From the NCBI RefSeq assembly GCF_036884275.1, contig NZ_CP145607.1:917001-981000 (forward strand): 64,000 bases of DNA, read 5' to 3'. Of this stretch, positions 27,303 to 36,913 are shown piece by piece. Source of the DNA: Sphingomonas kaistensis. Its GTDB lineage: Bacteria > Pseudomonadota > Alphaproteobacteria > Sphingomonadales > Sphingomonadaceae. Numbering within the stretch: the first letter of the stretch is position 1; each line of letters begins with the position of its first letter. Position numbers and translations under genes: made by a program. The notes beneath the pieces are model-generated. The model was given only the letters and a program-made list of their open reading frames with translations. It was not told the DNA's origin and did not search any database.

Positions 27303-29624
27303 ATGACGGGCAGGGGCGCGGACGCACTCTCCGGGTTCGATTTCAAGCGCATCCTCGGCATCGCCGACGCGCTGCCGATGCCGCTTGCGCTGATCGGCCG
27401 CGACGAGCGCTACCAGTTCTGTAACCAGGCGCTGGCCGAATTCCTCGAACGGCCACGCAGCGCAATCCTTGGTCAGCCGATCGGCGAGGTGATCGGCAAG
27501 GTCGCATATGAGATCCGCAAGCCGCTGATCGCCGCTGCGCTGGCCGGCGAGCGGCAATGGTTCGCCGCCGAATATGCGCATCCGAGCCGCGGCACGGTGG
27601 CGATCCAGACCCAGTATCTGCCGCAGGTCGACCCGGACGGGACCATTTCGGGGATTGTGATCCTCGTTACCGACGTCACCGAACAGCGAGTGGCGGAGCG
27701 CGCGATCCGCGAATCGGAAGCGCGCTTCCGGCGGATCGCCAACAATGCGCCGGTGATCATGTGGGTGACCCGGCTCGACCGGCACCGCGAGTTCGTCAAT
27801 GACGAGTATCTGAGCTTCACCGGCGTGGCTCGCGATCAGGTCAATGCGCACGAATGGCGCGATTTCATCCATCCCGACGATTTCGAACAGGTGGTGGTGG
27901 ACAGCATGGCGGGCGAAGCTTCGCGCCGGCCGTTCACTCTCGAAGCGCGCTACAAGAGGGCGGACGGGATCTATCGCTGGCTGCGTTCGGTCTCGAGCCC
28001 GCGGTTCGGTCCGGACGGCGAACTGATCGGCTTCATCGGGGCGGCGTTCGACATCACGCTCGCCAAGGAAGCCGAGCTGGAACTGCGGCGGCAGGTGGAT
28101 GAGCGCACCGCCGAGGTCCGCGACAGCGAGGCGCGGCTGCGGGCCATTTTCGACAGCGTGCGCGAAGTGGTCGTGCTGCTCGACACCGACGGCACCGTGT
28201 TGCAGCTCAACCGAACGCAGGCGAGCTGGCGGCACAAGCGGGCGGACGATGCGATCGGCAAGAAGCTGTGGGAGGCACCCACGCTCGCGGCCTATCCCGA
28301 ACATACCGAATCGGTGCGCGGCGCTGTCGAGGTCGCGGCGACCGGTGTGCCCGTCACCCGCGAAATCATTCTCGAAAAGGCAGGCGCGCAGACGGCTTAC
28401 CTCGACGTCTCCTTCGGCCCGGTCGCCGGCCGTGACGGGTCGGTCAAGTATATCCTGTTCGAAGCGCGCGACGTCACCGAGCTCAAGGCCGCGCAGGAGC
28501 AGCTTCGCCAGAGCCAGAAGATGGAAGCGCTCGGCCAGCTGACCGGCGGCATCGCGCACGATTTCAATAACCTGCTGACAGTGGTGGTCGGCGGCCTCGA
28601 CCTGATCGTCCGCCGGGCCGAGGATCCGAAGCTGGGGCGCTATGCCCGCAACGCGCTGGAAGCGGCGGAGCGGGGTGCGCGGCTGACCGCGCAACTGCTT
28701 GCATTCAGCCGGGTCCAGCGGCTCGAAGTGCGCCCGACGCTGGTGGAGCCGCTGATTGCGAACATGCGGCCCCTGCTTCGCAACGTGCTGGGACCGGGGA
28801 TCGAAAAACGAATCGAGCTCGACGAGACCGCGATTCCGGTGCTGGCGGACCCGACCCAGCTGGAGCTGGCGGTGCTCAACCTCGCCATCAACGCGCGCGA
28901 TGCCATGCCGGGCGGCGGACTGCTGTCGATCACCACCCGCCCGGTCAGCGTCGGCAACGACGCCGAACTCGACCCGGGCGATTATCTCGAGCTCAGTATC
29001 GGCGACACCGGGACCGGGATGCCGGCGGAGGTGGTCGCGCGAGCGTTCGATCCGTTTTTCACGACCAAGGAGGTGGGCAAGGGCACGGGGCTCGGCCTGT
29101 CGATGGTTTATGGCGTGGCGCGCCAGTCGGGCGGCACGGCGCGGATCGAAAGCCGCCCCGGTGAGGGCACGACCGTTCGCTTGTATTTTCCGCGGGCGCA
29201 GGCCGCCGTCGGGCCGGAGAACGCGGAAAGCGACGCGGCGGACGAGAGCAGCGTTTCGGTCGGACAGGCCGCGACGGTGCTGGTCGTCGATGACGATCCC
29301 GATGTCCGGGGCTTTGTCGTCTCCAGCCTCGAAGAGCATGGCTATCAGGTCGCCGAAGCCGCCGATGGCGAAGCGGCGCTGGCCGAGTTCCGGCGGCAGA
29401 CGCCCGATCTGGTGGTGCTCGATTATCTGATGCCCGGCATGTCGGGCGCACAGGTTGCGCGCGAGATGCGTGGCCTCCGGCCCGAGCAGCCGATTCTGTT
29501 CGTGTCGGGTTACAGCGAGACCGATGCGATCCGCGCCGCGGCGCCGGGGGCGGCGCTGTTGTCGAAGCCGTTCCGCTCCGAAGCCCTCGCCGCCGCCGTC
29601 CGCAAGGTGTTGAGCGGGGCCTGA
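27303..29624 (+). CDS. Hybrid PAS-histidine kinase with receiver domain
   Basis: 773 aa, no membrane segment, so cytoplasmic. Three PAS domains (about 20-130, 140-265 with [12 protein letters not shown], and 275-400), a HisKA domain with phosphorylation site His419 in [19 protein letters not shown], an ATPase domain ([44 protein letters not shown]) and a C-terminal receiver ([13 protein letters not shown], Asp707 in [19 protein letters not shown]). It lies 50 bp after the LytTR gene on the same strand. Output partner unknown. A terminator stem starts within its last codons. Confidence 0.94.
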   Translation: MTGRGADALSGFDFKRILGIADALPMPLALIGRDERYQFCNQALAEFLERPRSAILGQPIGEVIGKVAYEIRKPLIAAALAGERQWFAAEYAHPSRGTVAIQTQYLPQVDPDGTISGIVILVTDVTEQRVAERAIRESEARFRRIANNAPVIMWVTRLDRHREFVNDEYLSFTGVARDQVNAHEWRDFIHPDDFEQVVVDSMAGEASRRPFTLEARYKRADGIYRWLRSVSSPRFGPDGELIGFIGAAFDITLAKEAELELRRQVDERTAEVRDSEARLRAIFDSVREVVVLLDTDGTVLQLNRTQASWRHKRADDAIGKKLWEAPTLAAYPEHTESVRGAVEVAATGVPVTREIILEKAGAQTAYLDVSFGPVAGRDGSVKYILFEARDVTELKAAQEQLRQSQKMEALGQLTGGIAHDFNNLLTVVVGGLDLIVRRAEDPKLGRYARNALEAAERGARLTAQLLAFSRVQRLEVRPTLVEPLIANMRPLLRNVLGPGIEKRIELDETAIPVLADPTQLELAVLNLAINARDAMPGGGLLSITTRPVSVGNDAELDPGDYLELSIGDTGTGMPAEVVARAFDPFFTTKEVGKGTGLGLSMVYGVARQSGGTARIESRPGEGTTVRLYFPRAQAAVGPENAESDAADESSVSVGQAATVLVVDDDPDVRGFVVSSLEEHGYQVAEAADGEAALAEFRRQTPDLVVLDYLMPGMSGAQVAREMRGLRPEQPILFVSGYSETDAIRAAAPGAALLSKPFRSEALAAAVRKVLSGA

Positions 29625-29638
29625 GCCCCGCTCTTTTC
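29613..29638 (+). terminator. Intrinsic terminator overlapping the kinase stop codon
   Basis: AGCGGGGC (29613-29620) and GCCCCGCT (29625-29632) pair around a CTGA loop, followed by CTTTT. The TGA stop of the kinase (29622-29624) sits in the loop, so the last codons form the 5' arm. The convergent receptor gene ends a few bases further on. Confidence 0.75.
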
Positions 29639-29643
29639 CGTCC

Positions 29644-32112
29644 TTACAGCTTCACGCTCAGTTCGAGGCCGTAGGTCCGCGGGGTGCCGAAATTGGCATA
29701 TTCCCCGGTCACGCCGTTGACCGCGCCGGTGGTCGGGTTGGGCAGGCTGGTCGACGGATCGCGGCGGTAGATATATTGTTCGTTGAAGAGGTTGCGCGAC
29801 CAGGCCGCCAGCGTGAACAGGTTGTTGCCGAACGCGATGTCGGCCAGCGCCAGCCGCGCGTTGACGACGAAGCTGCTGTCGTTCTTGGTCGCATATTCGG
29901 CGAAGCTTTGCGTGCCCTGGTTGTAATTGCCGTCCATGTGGAAGCGCAGCTTGGCGTTGTTCCAGGCGAGCGGCAGTTCATAGTCGATCGCGCCGTTGGC
30001 GACGTTGCGCGGGGTGAAGACGATGAACACCGGGACCAGCGGGCTGCCCGGACGCTGTGGGTCGGCGGTGTCGGGAACCTTGGTGTAGGTGTAGGCGTAA
30101 GCGCCCGACAGCTGGAGGTTGTCGGTCACGCGGGCGATGAAGTCGACTTCCAGCCCACGGATCTTGGTCGTGCCGGGGGCATTGATCGTGTCCAGCGTGT
30201 TGCGGGTCGAGGTGCCGCCGGTCGAGACCACGGTGGAGAAGTCGACCTGGCTGCCGGTGCGATCCATGATGTAGGCGGCGGCGTTGACGCGCAGGCGACG
30301 GTCGAACCACTCGGTCTTGGCGCCGATCTCGTAGCTCTTGACGTCTTCGGGGCCGAATTCGCGATATGTCACCGAGCGCGACGACGCGCCGCCCGAGCGA
30401 TAGCCGGTCGCATATTTGGCATAAAGGTTGATCGAGCGGGTCGGCTCATAGGCCACCGTCACCAGTGGATTGAACCGGTTGGTGTCGAGGTCGAGCGTGC
30501 AAAGCGGCGCCGTGGTCAGGGTCGGCGGGCAGCGCGAAGGCTGGTTGTTGAAGAGGTAAAGGACGCCGTCCTTCTTGTCGTTGGTGTAGCGGCCGCCGAC
30601 GGTGAGATGGAGTTTCTCCATTCCCGGCGGGGTCCAGGTCGCCTGGCCGAAAACGGCCCGGCTGCTGGAGGTCACGCGGCTGCCGCGATCGATCGAGCGG
30701 CAGCCCGGAAGCGAGCCGAAGCCGCCCGAGCCGGTGCAGGGGTCGACCACGGTATAGGCGGTGCCATCGGCGTTCCAGCGCAGCGAGCTGGGAGTCGCGG
30801 CTTCTTCGAACGCCTTTTCACGGAACCAGTAGACGCCGAACACATAGTCGAGCTGATCGGCGAGGCGGCCGACGGCCTGGAATTCCTGGCTGTACTGATT
30901 CTGTTCGAGGTAGGAGAGCGAGTAGCGCGAGAACAGGCCATTGGGCGAGAAAACCGGCGGGCGGTGGGCACCGCCGACATTGTCCCACTGATCGACGCTG
31001 ACGTCGCGATAGGCCGAGATCGAGCGCAGTTCGAGCCAGTCGGCGACGTTCCAGCGCAGGTTGGCCGACACGCCGCGGGTCTTGTCGACCGACGGGCGCT
31101 GCGGAACGCCGATGTCGGCGACCTTTTGCACGCGGTCGGGGACGATCTGGACCAGCGGGGGAAGCGGGCGGACCTGGCTCGACGGGAGCGAGCCAGTTAG
31201 GGTGCCGACCGGATAGCCGTTCGGATTGAAGTTGATCAGCTGGCTGTAGAAGGGCGTGTTCTTGTCCTTGCCCGCATCGAAGGCGAAGTCGGCGACGAAG
31301 TCCGCGCTCGGCTTGAAGCGCATCTTCGCTTGGAAGCCCTTGCGATCGTAATAGCCGAAGTCCTTCTGACCCGGCAGCGGGTTTTCGGTGATGCCATCGC
31401 GATAGTCGGCGGCGGCGTCGAGCTTGAACGAGAAGGGGCCGATCGCCGGCAGGTCGAGGTGGATGTTGCCATTGACCGCGCTGTAGTTGCCGGCGCCGAT
31501 GCTGGCGCGCAGGCCGAAGCGGCCGGTCGGGGCCTTGGTGATCATGCTGACCGCGCCGCCCGAGGTGTTGCGGCCGAACAGCGTGCCCTGCGGACCCTTC
31601 AGCACTTCGATCCGCTCGATATCGAGCAAAGCGGCGCCGAGGCCCTGCTGACGGCCGAGGTAGACGCCGTCGAGATAGACGCCGACGCCCTGTTCGCGCG
31701 CGGGCTGGTTGGCGTCGAGCGGCACGATGCCGCGAATGCCGATGGTGACCGCCGACTGCCGCGCTTCGAAGGTCGCGACCCGGAGGCCGGGGATCGAGCC
31801 GTCGCCGAGGTCGAGCAGGCTCTGGACCGAGCGATCTTCCAGCGCCTGCGCGCTGGCGACCGAAATGGCGATCGGCGTGCGCTGAAGGTTGGTGACCTGC
31901 TTGGTCGCGGTGACGACGATTTCCTCGAGGCCGTCGGCATTGGTGCGCGGCGCCTGGTCGCTGGCGATTTCCTCGTCAGCAGCGGGGGTGCCGGCGGTGG
32001 TGGCTTCCTGCGGCGGCTGAGCCGGGCCGGCCTGGGCGAGCGCCGGCAGCGACGCGCCGGTCATGAGCAGAAAGGCAGCGGCCCGAAGGCCGGTCGAATG
32101 CGTGTTGGTCAT
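29644..32112 (-). CDS. TonB-dependent outer-membrane receptor
   Basis: 822 aa with a signal peptide (AAAFLLMTGASLPALAQA), an acidic spacer, a TonB-box-like EEIVVTATKQ, a plug (RTPIAISVASAQALEDR, GIRGIVPLD, GVYLDGVYLGRQQG, RIEVLKGPQGTLFGRNTSGGAV) and a large barrel ending GLELSVKL. GRNTSGGAV and the long loops place it in the broad, sphingomonad-expanded receptor family, with substrates from siderophores to plant aromatics. No transport genes adjoin to suggest the ligand. Confidence 0.95.
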   Translation of the reverse strand: MTNTHSTGLRAAAFLLMTGASLPALAQAGPAQPPQEATTAGTPAADEEIASDQAPRTNADGLEEIVVTATKQVTNLQRTPIAISVASAQALEDRSVQSLLDLGDGSIPGLRVATFEARQSAVTIGIRGIVPLDANQPAREQGVGVYLDGVYLGRQQGLGAALLDIERIEVLKGPQGTLFGRNTSGGAVSMITKAPTGRFGLRASIGAGNYSAVNGNIHLDLPAIGPFSFKLDAAADYRDGITENPLPGQKDFGYYDRKGFQAKMRFKPSADFVADFAFDAGKDKNTPFYSQLINFNPNGYPVGTLTGSLPSSQVRPLPPLVQIVPDRVQKVADIGVPQRPSVDKTRGVSANLRWNVADWLELRSISAYRDVSVDQWDNVGGAHRPPVFSPNGLFSRYSLSYLEQNQYSQEFQAVGRLADQLDYVFGVYWFREKAFEEAATPSSLRWNADGTAYTVVDPCTGSGGFGSLPGCRSIDRGSRVTSSSRAVFGQATWTPPGMEKLHLTVGGRYTNDKKDGVLYLFNNQPSRCPPTLTTAPLCTLDLDTNRFNPLVTVAYEPTRSINLYAKYATGYRSGGASSRSVTYREFGPEDVKSYEIGAKTEWFDRRLRVNAAAYIMDRTGSQVDFSTVVSTGGTSTRNTLDTINAPGTTKIRGLEVDFIARVTDNLQLSGAYAYTYTKVPDTADPQRPGSPLVPVFIVFTPRNVANGAIDYELPLAWNNAKLRFHMDGNYNQGTQSFAEYATKNDSSFVVNARLALADIAFGNNLFTLAAWSRNLFNEQYIYRRDPSTSLPNPTTGAVNGVTGEYANFGTPRTYGLELSVKL

Positions 32113-32240
32113 GGTTATCCCTGTTCCCCCGGCGGGCCGCGCCGGCTCTGAGCGGGGCCCTAGGGGTCAAGGGAGACAGGATGATTTCGGCTCGTGAACG
32201 GTTCGGTGTCGGAGCCGTGACGGGTGTGTGACTCTGGCCG

Positions 32241-34574
32241 TCAGCTCGCGAGCTTGCGGGCGTCGAGGCCGAGGACGAGCTGGTTGGCGCGTTCGTAGGA
32301 CAAGGGCTTGCCGAATAGATAACCCTGGATGGTATCGCAGCCGAGCTGGCGCATCCGTTCGAAATCTTCGGCGGTTTCGACGCCTTCGGCGGTGACAGAC
32401 ATACGGAAATCCTTGGCGAGCTGGACGATCGACTTGATGATCGCGACGTTGCCCGGGCGGGTGCCGGCATCGCGCACGAAGCTGCCGTCGATCTTGAGCT
32501 TGTGGAAAACGGCTTTGTTCAGATAGCCAATCGACGAATAGCCGGTGCCGAAGTCGTCGAGCGCGATGCCTACGCCGAGCGAACGCAGGCGGCCGAGGAT
32601 GTCGAGGCTGCGGCTCGAGCTGTCGAGGAACACGCCTTCGGTGACTTCGAGCTCGATCCGGTTGCCCGGCAACTTGTGGCGAGCGAGCGCCTGGCTGACG
32701 ACGTTGGGCAGGTTGGGCAGGATGATCTGCTTGGGGCTGACGTTCAAGGCGACGGTGATCGGCTCTGGCCAGCTGGCGGCGGCGCGGCAGGCTTCCTCGA
32801 TGATCAGTTCGCCCAAGGGGCCCATCAGGCCGCATTCCTCGGCCACCGGGATGAAGACGTTGGGGGGCACGAAGCCGCGGCGCGGGTGGTTCCAGCGGAC
32901 CAGGGCCTCGAACCCGACCAGCTTCTGGTTCTTGGCGCTGACCAGGGGCTGGAAGTTCAAGTAGAATTGGCGGCTTTCGAGCGCCGCGCGCATGTCGGCT
33001 TCGAGGCGGACGCGGTCTTCCTGCTCGCTTTGCAGTTCGGAGCTGAAATAGCGCACCACCCCGCGGCCGGCGTCCTTGGCTTGGTAGAGCGCGAGGTCGG
33101 CCTTGAGGATGAGGTCGTCCACCGTGGCGCCGTCGATCGGGCCGAAGGCGCAGCCGACCGAGACGCCGATGCGGATTTCGGTGCCGTCGATCGAATAAGG
33201 CTCGGCGATCGCCATGATGATCCGGTCGGCGAGTTGCTCGACCTTGCGGCGGCTTTGCGCGTCGGGGACGACGATGGCGAATTCATCGCCGCCGAGGCGC
33301 CCGACATGGCCGTCGCTGGAGACTTCGTCGCACAGACGCTTGGCGACCGCCTGGAGGACGGCGTCGCCCTTGGGGTGGCCGAAGGTGTCGTTGACCGGCT
33401 TGAACCCGTCGAGATCGAGAAACATGATCGCGCAGGGGACATTGCCGGCGGTCGCGCCGCGCAGGGCTTCGCCCAAGAGCTGACGGACCCGGCCGCGATT
33501 GGGCAGACCCGACAGCACGTCGACGTTGGCGAGGTGGGTCAGCCGCTCCTGCGTGTGGCGGACGTCGGTGATGTCGAGGCCGACGCCGCGAAACCCTTCG
33601 AATCGGCCGGCGGTATCGATGATCGGATCGCCCGACAGCGAGATCCAGCGATTGCCGCGCGCGGTGCGCAGTTCCATTTCGAGGTTGGTGAAGGGCTGTT
33701 TGTCGAGCAGCACGCGGCCAAGATCGGTGTGGGCGCCGAGCAGGCTGGGCAGCGAATGGCCGAGGATCTGTGTCGAGGGCTTGCCGATGAGGGCGCCCAT
33801 ACGGCTGGAGATGTAGCCGACGCGGTTTTCCGAATCGACCTGCCACAGCCAGCCCACGCCGCGCTGTTCATATTCCTGAAGCAGCAGCGAAGCGCTTTCG
33901 GATTGCGAGCCCATGTCGGCATTGGTCTTGAGCTGGCCCGCGGCCCAGCGCGCGACGATTAGGATGCCGGTGATCGACACCCCCATCACGAACAGCATGG
34001 CGAGCAGCTGCTGGAACCCGACGGTGGATTTCATGAAGAGCAGCGGCACGCCCATGCCGAGGGTGAAGGCGCTCATCCAGGCGACCGCGCAGGCGAACAC
34101 CACGACGAGGCCGAGGCCGGCGATGCCGACGCCGGCGATCAGGGTGCCGGCGATCACCTGGCCGGCAGTCGACAGGGTCGGGAACAGATAGATCGGCAGG
34201 CTGAGCCAGATGAGCGCGCGGGCGACGACGTCGCCGATCATCATCCACAAGGGTACCGACTGACCGGCGCGACCGACGCAGGTCACCGCCTGGCTCTGGC
34301 TCCAGCGCATGGCGAAGAAGTTCACCAGGCCGACGATTCCCGTCCAGCCGAGCAGCAGGCTGGCCCCGACCGATCCCCACAGGGCGGCGGTGAACAGCAC
34401 GGCGGCGGCGATGTTGGTCAGCGCGAAAAAGGGTGCCAGCTCGCCGCGGGCGATCAATTGGACATCCTTGAGCGGCGAAGCGGCGGAACCGCTGTCACGC
34501 GAAATTCCGGCTGACTCACCGTCGGGCAGCCGCGCAGCAATCATGCGCTTGTAGCGGTCTGGGGCTTCGTACAT
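32241..34574 (-). CDS. Membrane GGDEF-EAL cyclic-di-GMP enzyme with PAS domain
   Basis: 777 aa. About six membrane helices (50-225), a PAS domain (about 240-345), a diguanylate cyclase domain (350-510) with intact GRLGGDEFAIVV, and an EAL phosphodiesterase domain (525-775) with FEALVRWNHP, ALNVSPKQI, ALDDFGTGYSSIGYLN, KIDGSFVRD and TAEGVET. Both active sites look complete, so net activity cannot be predicted; such hybrids often act mainly as phosphodiesterases with GTP-regulated GGDEF. It would link an unknown membrane signal to motility or biofilm choices. Single gene, separated from both neighbours. Confidence 0.95.
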   Translation of the reverse strand: MYEAPDRYKRMIAARLPDGESAGISRDSGSAASPLKDVQLIARGELAPFFALTNIAAAVLFTAALWGSVGASLLLGWTGIVGLVNFFAMRWSQSQAVTCVGRAGQSVPLWMMIGDVVARALIWLSLPIYLFPTLSTAGQVIAGTLIAGVGIAGLGLVVVFACAVAWMSAFTLGMGVPLLFMKSTVGFQQLLAMLFVMGVSITGILIVARWAAGQLKTNADMGSQSESASLLLQEYEQRGVGWLWQVDSENRVGYISSRMGALIGKPSTQILGHSLPSLLGAHTDLGRVLLDKQPFTNLEMELRTARGNRWISLSGDPIIDTAGRFEGFRGVGLDITDVRHTQERLTHLANVDVLSGLPNRGRVRQLLGEALRGATAGNVPCAIMFLDLDGFKPVNDTFGHPKGDAVLQAVAKRLCDEVSSDGHVGRLGGDEFAIVVPDAQSRRKVEQLADRIIMAIAEPYSIDGTEIRIGVSVGCAFGPIDGATVDDLILKADLALYQAKDAGRGVVRYFSSELQSEQEDRVRLEADMRAALESRQFYLNFQPLVSAKNQKLVGFEALVRWNHPRRGFVPPNVFIPVAEECGLMGPLGELIIEEACRAAASWPEPITVALNVSPKQIILPNLPNVVSQALARHKLPGNRIELEVTEGVFLDSSSRSLDILGRLRSLGVGIALDDFGTGYSSIGYLNKAVFHKLKIDGSFVRDAGTRPGNVAIIKSIVQLAKDFRMSVTAEGVETAEDFERMRQLGCDTIQGYLFGKPLSYERANQLVLGLDARKLAS

Positions 34575-34629
34575 CGCTCAATCACACTCCTGAACAAACC
34601 GGAGGTAGAGCGACTGGGTTGAGACGGAG

Positions 34630-35625
34630 TTAAGAACGCGGGCGTCGAAGCGCGTCGGGATCGAGCCGCGGGCTGCCGGCGGCGGCGGCTTCGGCGGCGC
34701 GGATGGCGTCGGCAATCCGGCGGTTTACGGGGGCCGGCAGGCCGAGCGCGGCGGCCCTGGCGATCACCGCGCCCTGCAGCTCATCGATCTCGGTCGGGCG
34801 GCGGCGTTCGAGGTCTTCCCACATCGACGAACGCGCCGAGGCATCGATTCGCACCCCGCGGCGGCTGAGGAGCCGGAACAGGAAATTTGGCAGGCGAAGG
34901 ATTCGTGGGAAGCGGGTGACGGGCACCTTGCCGAGGCTCCACGGCTGGATGCCTTCGGCGCGCAGCACCGCCAGCGCTTCGTCCTGCGCGGCGGCGAGGA
35001 GCAGGCGCCAGCGGCGGTCGGCAAGCTGCTGGCGCAGGGTCAGGCCGGACAAAGCGTTCAGGCCGTTGTTGAGATTATAGACGAGCTTGCCCGCCAGCAC
35101 CGCCGCCATGTCGGGATGGGCGAGGATGTCGAGGTGCGGGGCGACCAGCGGCGGGGCGCCGGCTTCGATCACCAAGGGTCCCGAGGTGCCGCGGTGAAAG
35201 CGGCCCTGGCCCTCATGCAGCACGTTGAAGCTGACCATGCCGGCGAACACCGGGCGGCCGGGCAGGGCGGTGCGGAGAAGGGCGGCATTGTTGAGGCCGT
35301 TCTGGAGGCTGATCACCGCCGCGCCCGCGGGGGCATGCGCGGCGATCAGGGCCGCCATCTCCTCCGTCGCGCCGCTTTTCACCGTGACGAGGACGAGGGC
35401 GGCATGGGCAAGCGCGGCGGCTGGGTCGGTCTCGACGTGCAGCCGGCTGGCCCCGAGCGTTTCGCTCCACCCTTCGAAGCTGGTGAGGGTGAGGCCGTGC
35501 GCCGCGATTTCCCCGGCCATCCGGGGTCGGGCGAGCAGCACCACCTCTTCCCCGCCGAGCGCGAGCAGCCCCCCGACGAAGCAGCCGATGCTTCCCGCGC
35601 CCGCAATGACGATCCTGCCGCTCAC
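34630..35625 (-). CDS. panE: 2-dehydropantoate 2-reductase family protein
   Basis: PanE/ApbA-type enzyme reducing ketopantoate to pantoate with NADPH, for coenzyme A synthesis. 331 aa from GTG 35625. It has an N-terminal Rossmann fold IVIAGAGSIGCFVGGLLA, then VTVKSGATEE, SLQNGLNN, FNVLHEGQGRFHRG, and the catalytic Lys region AGKLVYNLNNGLNALSG. A TTG at 35661 is an alternative start. The symbol is tentative because many ApbA paralogues act on other ketoacids. The probable trp promoter (TTGACA at 35655) overlaps its 5' end on the other strand. Confidence 0.82.
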   Translation of the reverse strand: MSGRIVIAGAGSIGCFVGGLLALGGEEVVLLARPRMAGEIAAHGLTLTSFEGWSETLGASRLHVETDPAAALAHAALVLVTVKSGATEEMAALIAAHAPAGAAVISLQNGLNNAALLRTALPGRPVFAGMVSFNVLHEGQGRFHRGTSGPLVIEAGAPPLVAPHLDILAHPDMAAVLAGKLVYNLNNGLNALSGLTLRQQLADRRWRLLLAAAQDEALAVLRAEGIQPWSLGKVPVTRFPRILRLPNFLFRLLSRRGVRIDASARSSMWEDLERRRPTEIDELQGAVIARAAALGLPAPVNRRIADAIRAAEAAAAGSPRLDPDALRRPRS

Positions 35626-35690
35626 GTCCTTTGTGGTGCGCCAGGTCCGGGCGGTTGACAAGGCGGGCGCTTGGCCGGAAAGACGGCCGC

Positions 35691-35753
35691 ATGATCCGGA
35701 ACTGGCATCACTGGCGGAACATTGAGACGGCGGCGCGATGGCGCTGGCGGTAG
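35691..35753 (+). CDS. trpL: Tryptophan leader peptide TrpL
   Basis: A 20-residue ORF, MIRNWHHWRNIETAARWRWR, has four Trp codons (positions 5, 8, 17, 19) and ends 42 bp before a terminator hairpin that precedes trpD. This is the classical attenuator design: scarce charged tRNA-Trp stalls ribosomes on the leader and prevents termination. The last Trp codon and the stop lie in a segment (35743-35754) that can pair with 35764-35775. TTGACA at 35655-35660 may be the -35; then the message would start very close to the ATG. Confidence 0.85.
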   Translation: MIRNWHHWRNIETAARWRWR

Positions 35754-35794
35754 GTCCCCTGCACCTTCCACCAGCATAAACCCAACCAGATGCG

Positions 35795-35820
35795 ACCCGC
35801 CTTTACCGGCGGGTTTTTTG
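35795..35820 (+). terminator. trp attenuator terminator
   Basis: ACCCGCC (35795-35801) and GGCGGGT (35808-35814) form a 7-bp stem with loop TTTACC, followed by a run of six T (35814-35819). It lies between trpL and the trpD start (35843). The 5' arm can alternatively pair with GGCGG at 35746-35750 inside the leader, giving a possible switch. Confidence 0.85.
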
Positions 35821-35842
35821 TTGTTCCGATGAGGCCGCTTTC

Positions 35843-36913
35843 ATGACTGCTACCGCCCATTACACCGCCGTCATCCCCTCGACCCCGCCGGTCGATGCGG
35901 GTCCGGTGCCCAATCCGCTGCCGCGCCTGCTGGCGGGCGAGGATCTGAGCGCCGACGACAGCCAGCATCTGTTCGAGCGGCTGGTGCTGGGGAGGCTCGA
36001 GCCGGGCGAAATCGGCGGCATGCTGATCGCGCTGCGGATGAAGGGCGAAACGCCCGAAGAGATGATCGGCGCGGCGCAGGCCCTGCTGGCAGCCGCAACG
36101 CCGTTCGAGCGGCCGGACGGGTTGTTCGCCGATTGCTGCGGGACGGGGGGCGACGGGGCCGGGACGATCAACGTCTCGACCGCCGCCGGCTTCGTCGCGG
36201 CGGCCGCGGGACTCAAGGTCGCCAAGCACGGTAACCGCTCGGTATCGAGCAAATGCGGGTCGGCCGATGTGCTGGAAGCGCTGGGTGCCAGGATCGAACT
36301 CGACCCGGCACGGGCGCGGCAAGTACTGGACGAGACCGGCTTCACCTTTCTGTTCGCTCCCGCTTACCATTCGGGAATGAAGCATGCCGCGGTGGTCCGC
36401 CGGCAACTGAGCGTACGCACGGTGATGAACCTGCTCGGCCCCTGCGTGAACCCGGCGCGGCCGCCGGTGCAGCTGTTGGGCGTGGCGGATGCGAAGATGC
36501 TGCGCCGGATCGCGCAGGTGTTGCAGGCGCTGGGCGTAGAGAAAGCTTTGGTAGTGCATGGCGCGGGGCTGGACGAAGTCGCCTTGCACGCGGAGACGCG
36601 GGCGATCCGGCTGGCCGGGGGCGAGCTCGACGAAATCGTGCTGACCCCGGAGGAGGCGGGTTTCGAGCGGATGCCGCTCAACGCGCTGGAGGGCGGCGAT
36701 CCCGGCGACAATGCCGAGCGGCTGCGGGCGCTGCTGGATGGGCGCGGCGCGCAGGCGGAGAATCAGGCTGTCGCGCTGAACGCGGGCGCACTGCTGTGGA
36801 CTGCGGGACTGGCGCCAGGCTTTGCCGAGGGCGTGGGCCAGGCGATGGATCTGCTGCGCTCGGGCGCGGCGGGGCGGACGCTCGATGCGTTCGTGGAGGC
36901 GACCAATGACTGA
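35843..36913 (+). CDS. trpD: Anthranilate phosphoribosyltransferase
   Basis: TrpD joins anthranilate to PRPP, step two of tryptophan synthesis. 356 aa. The PRPP signature CCGTGGDGAGTINVSTAAG and KHGNRSVSSKCGSADVLEALG are intact, followed by FLFAPAYHSGMKHAAVVR and RTVMNLLGPCVNPA. There is an N-terminal extension of about 20 residues compared with many TrpD. It is the first structural gene after the Trp attenuator; trpE and trpG are not in the window. Its end overlaps trpCF by 8 bp. Confidence 0.97.
   Translation: MTATAHYTAVIPSTPPVDAGPVPNPLPRLLAGEDLSADDSQHLFERLVLGRLEPGEIGGMLIALRMKGETPEEMIGAAQALLAAATPFERPDGLFADCCGTGGDGAGTINVSTAAGFVAAAAGLKVAKHGNRSVSSKCGSADVLEALGARIELDPARARQVLDETGFTFLFAPAYHSGMKHAAVVRRQLSVRTVMNLLGPCVNPARPPVQLLGVADAKMLRRIAQVLQALGVEKALVVHGAGLDEVALHAETRAIRLAGGELDEIVLTPEEAGFERMPLNALEGGDPGDNAERLRALLDGRGAQAENQAVALNAGALLWTAGLAPGFAEGVGQAMDLLRSGAAGRTLDAFVEATND

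Noticed and set aside
32113..32240. Terminator or small RNA between the second receptor and the GGDEF-EAL gene
   Set aside because: A CGGCTC/GAGCCG pairing exists, but without a T-run or other support.
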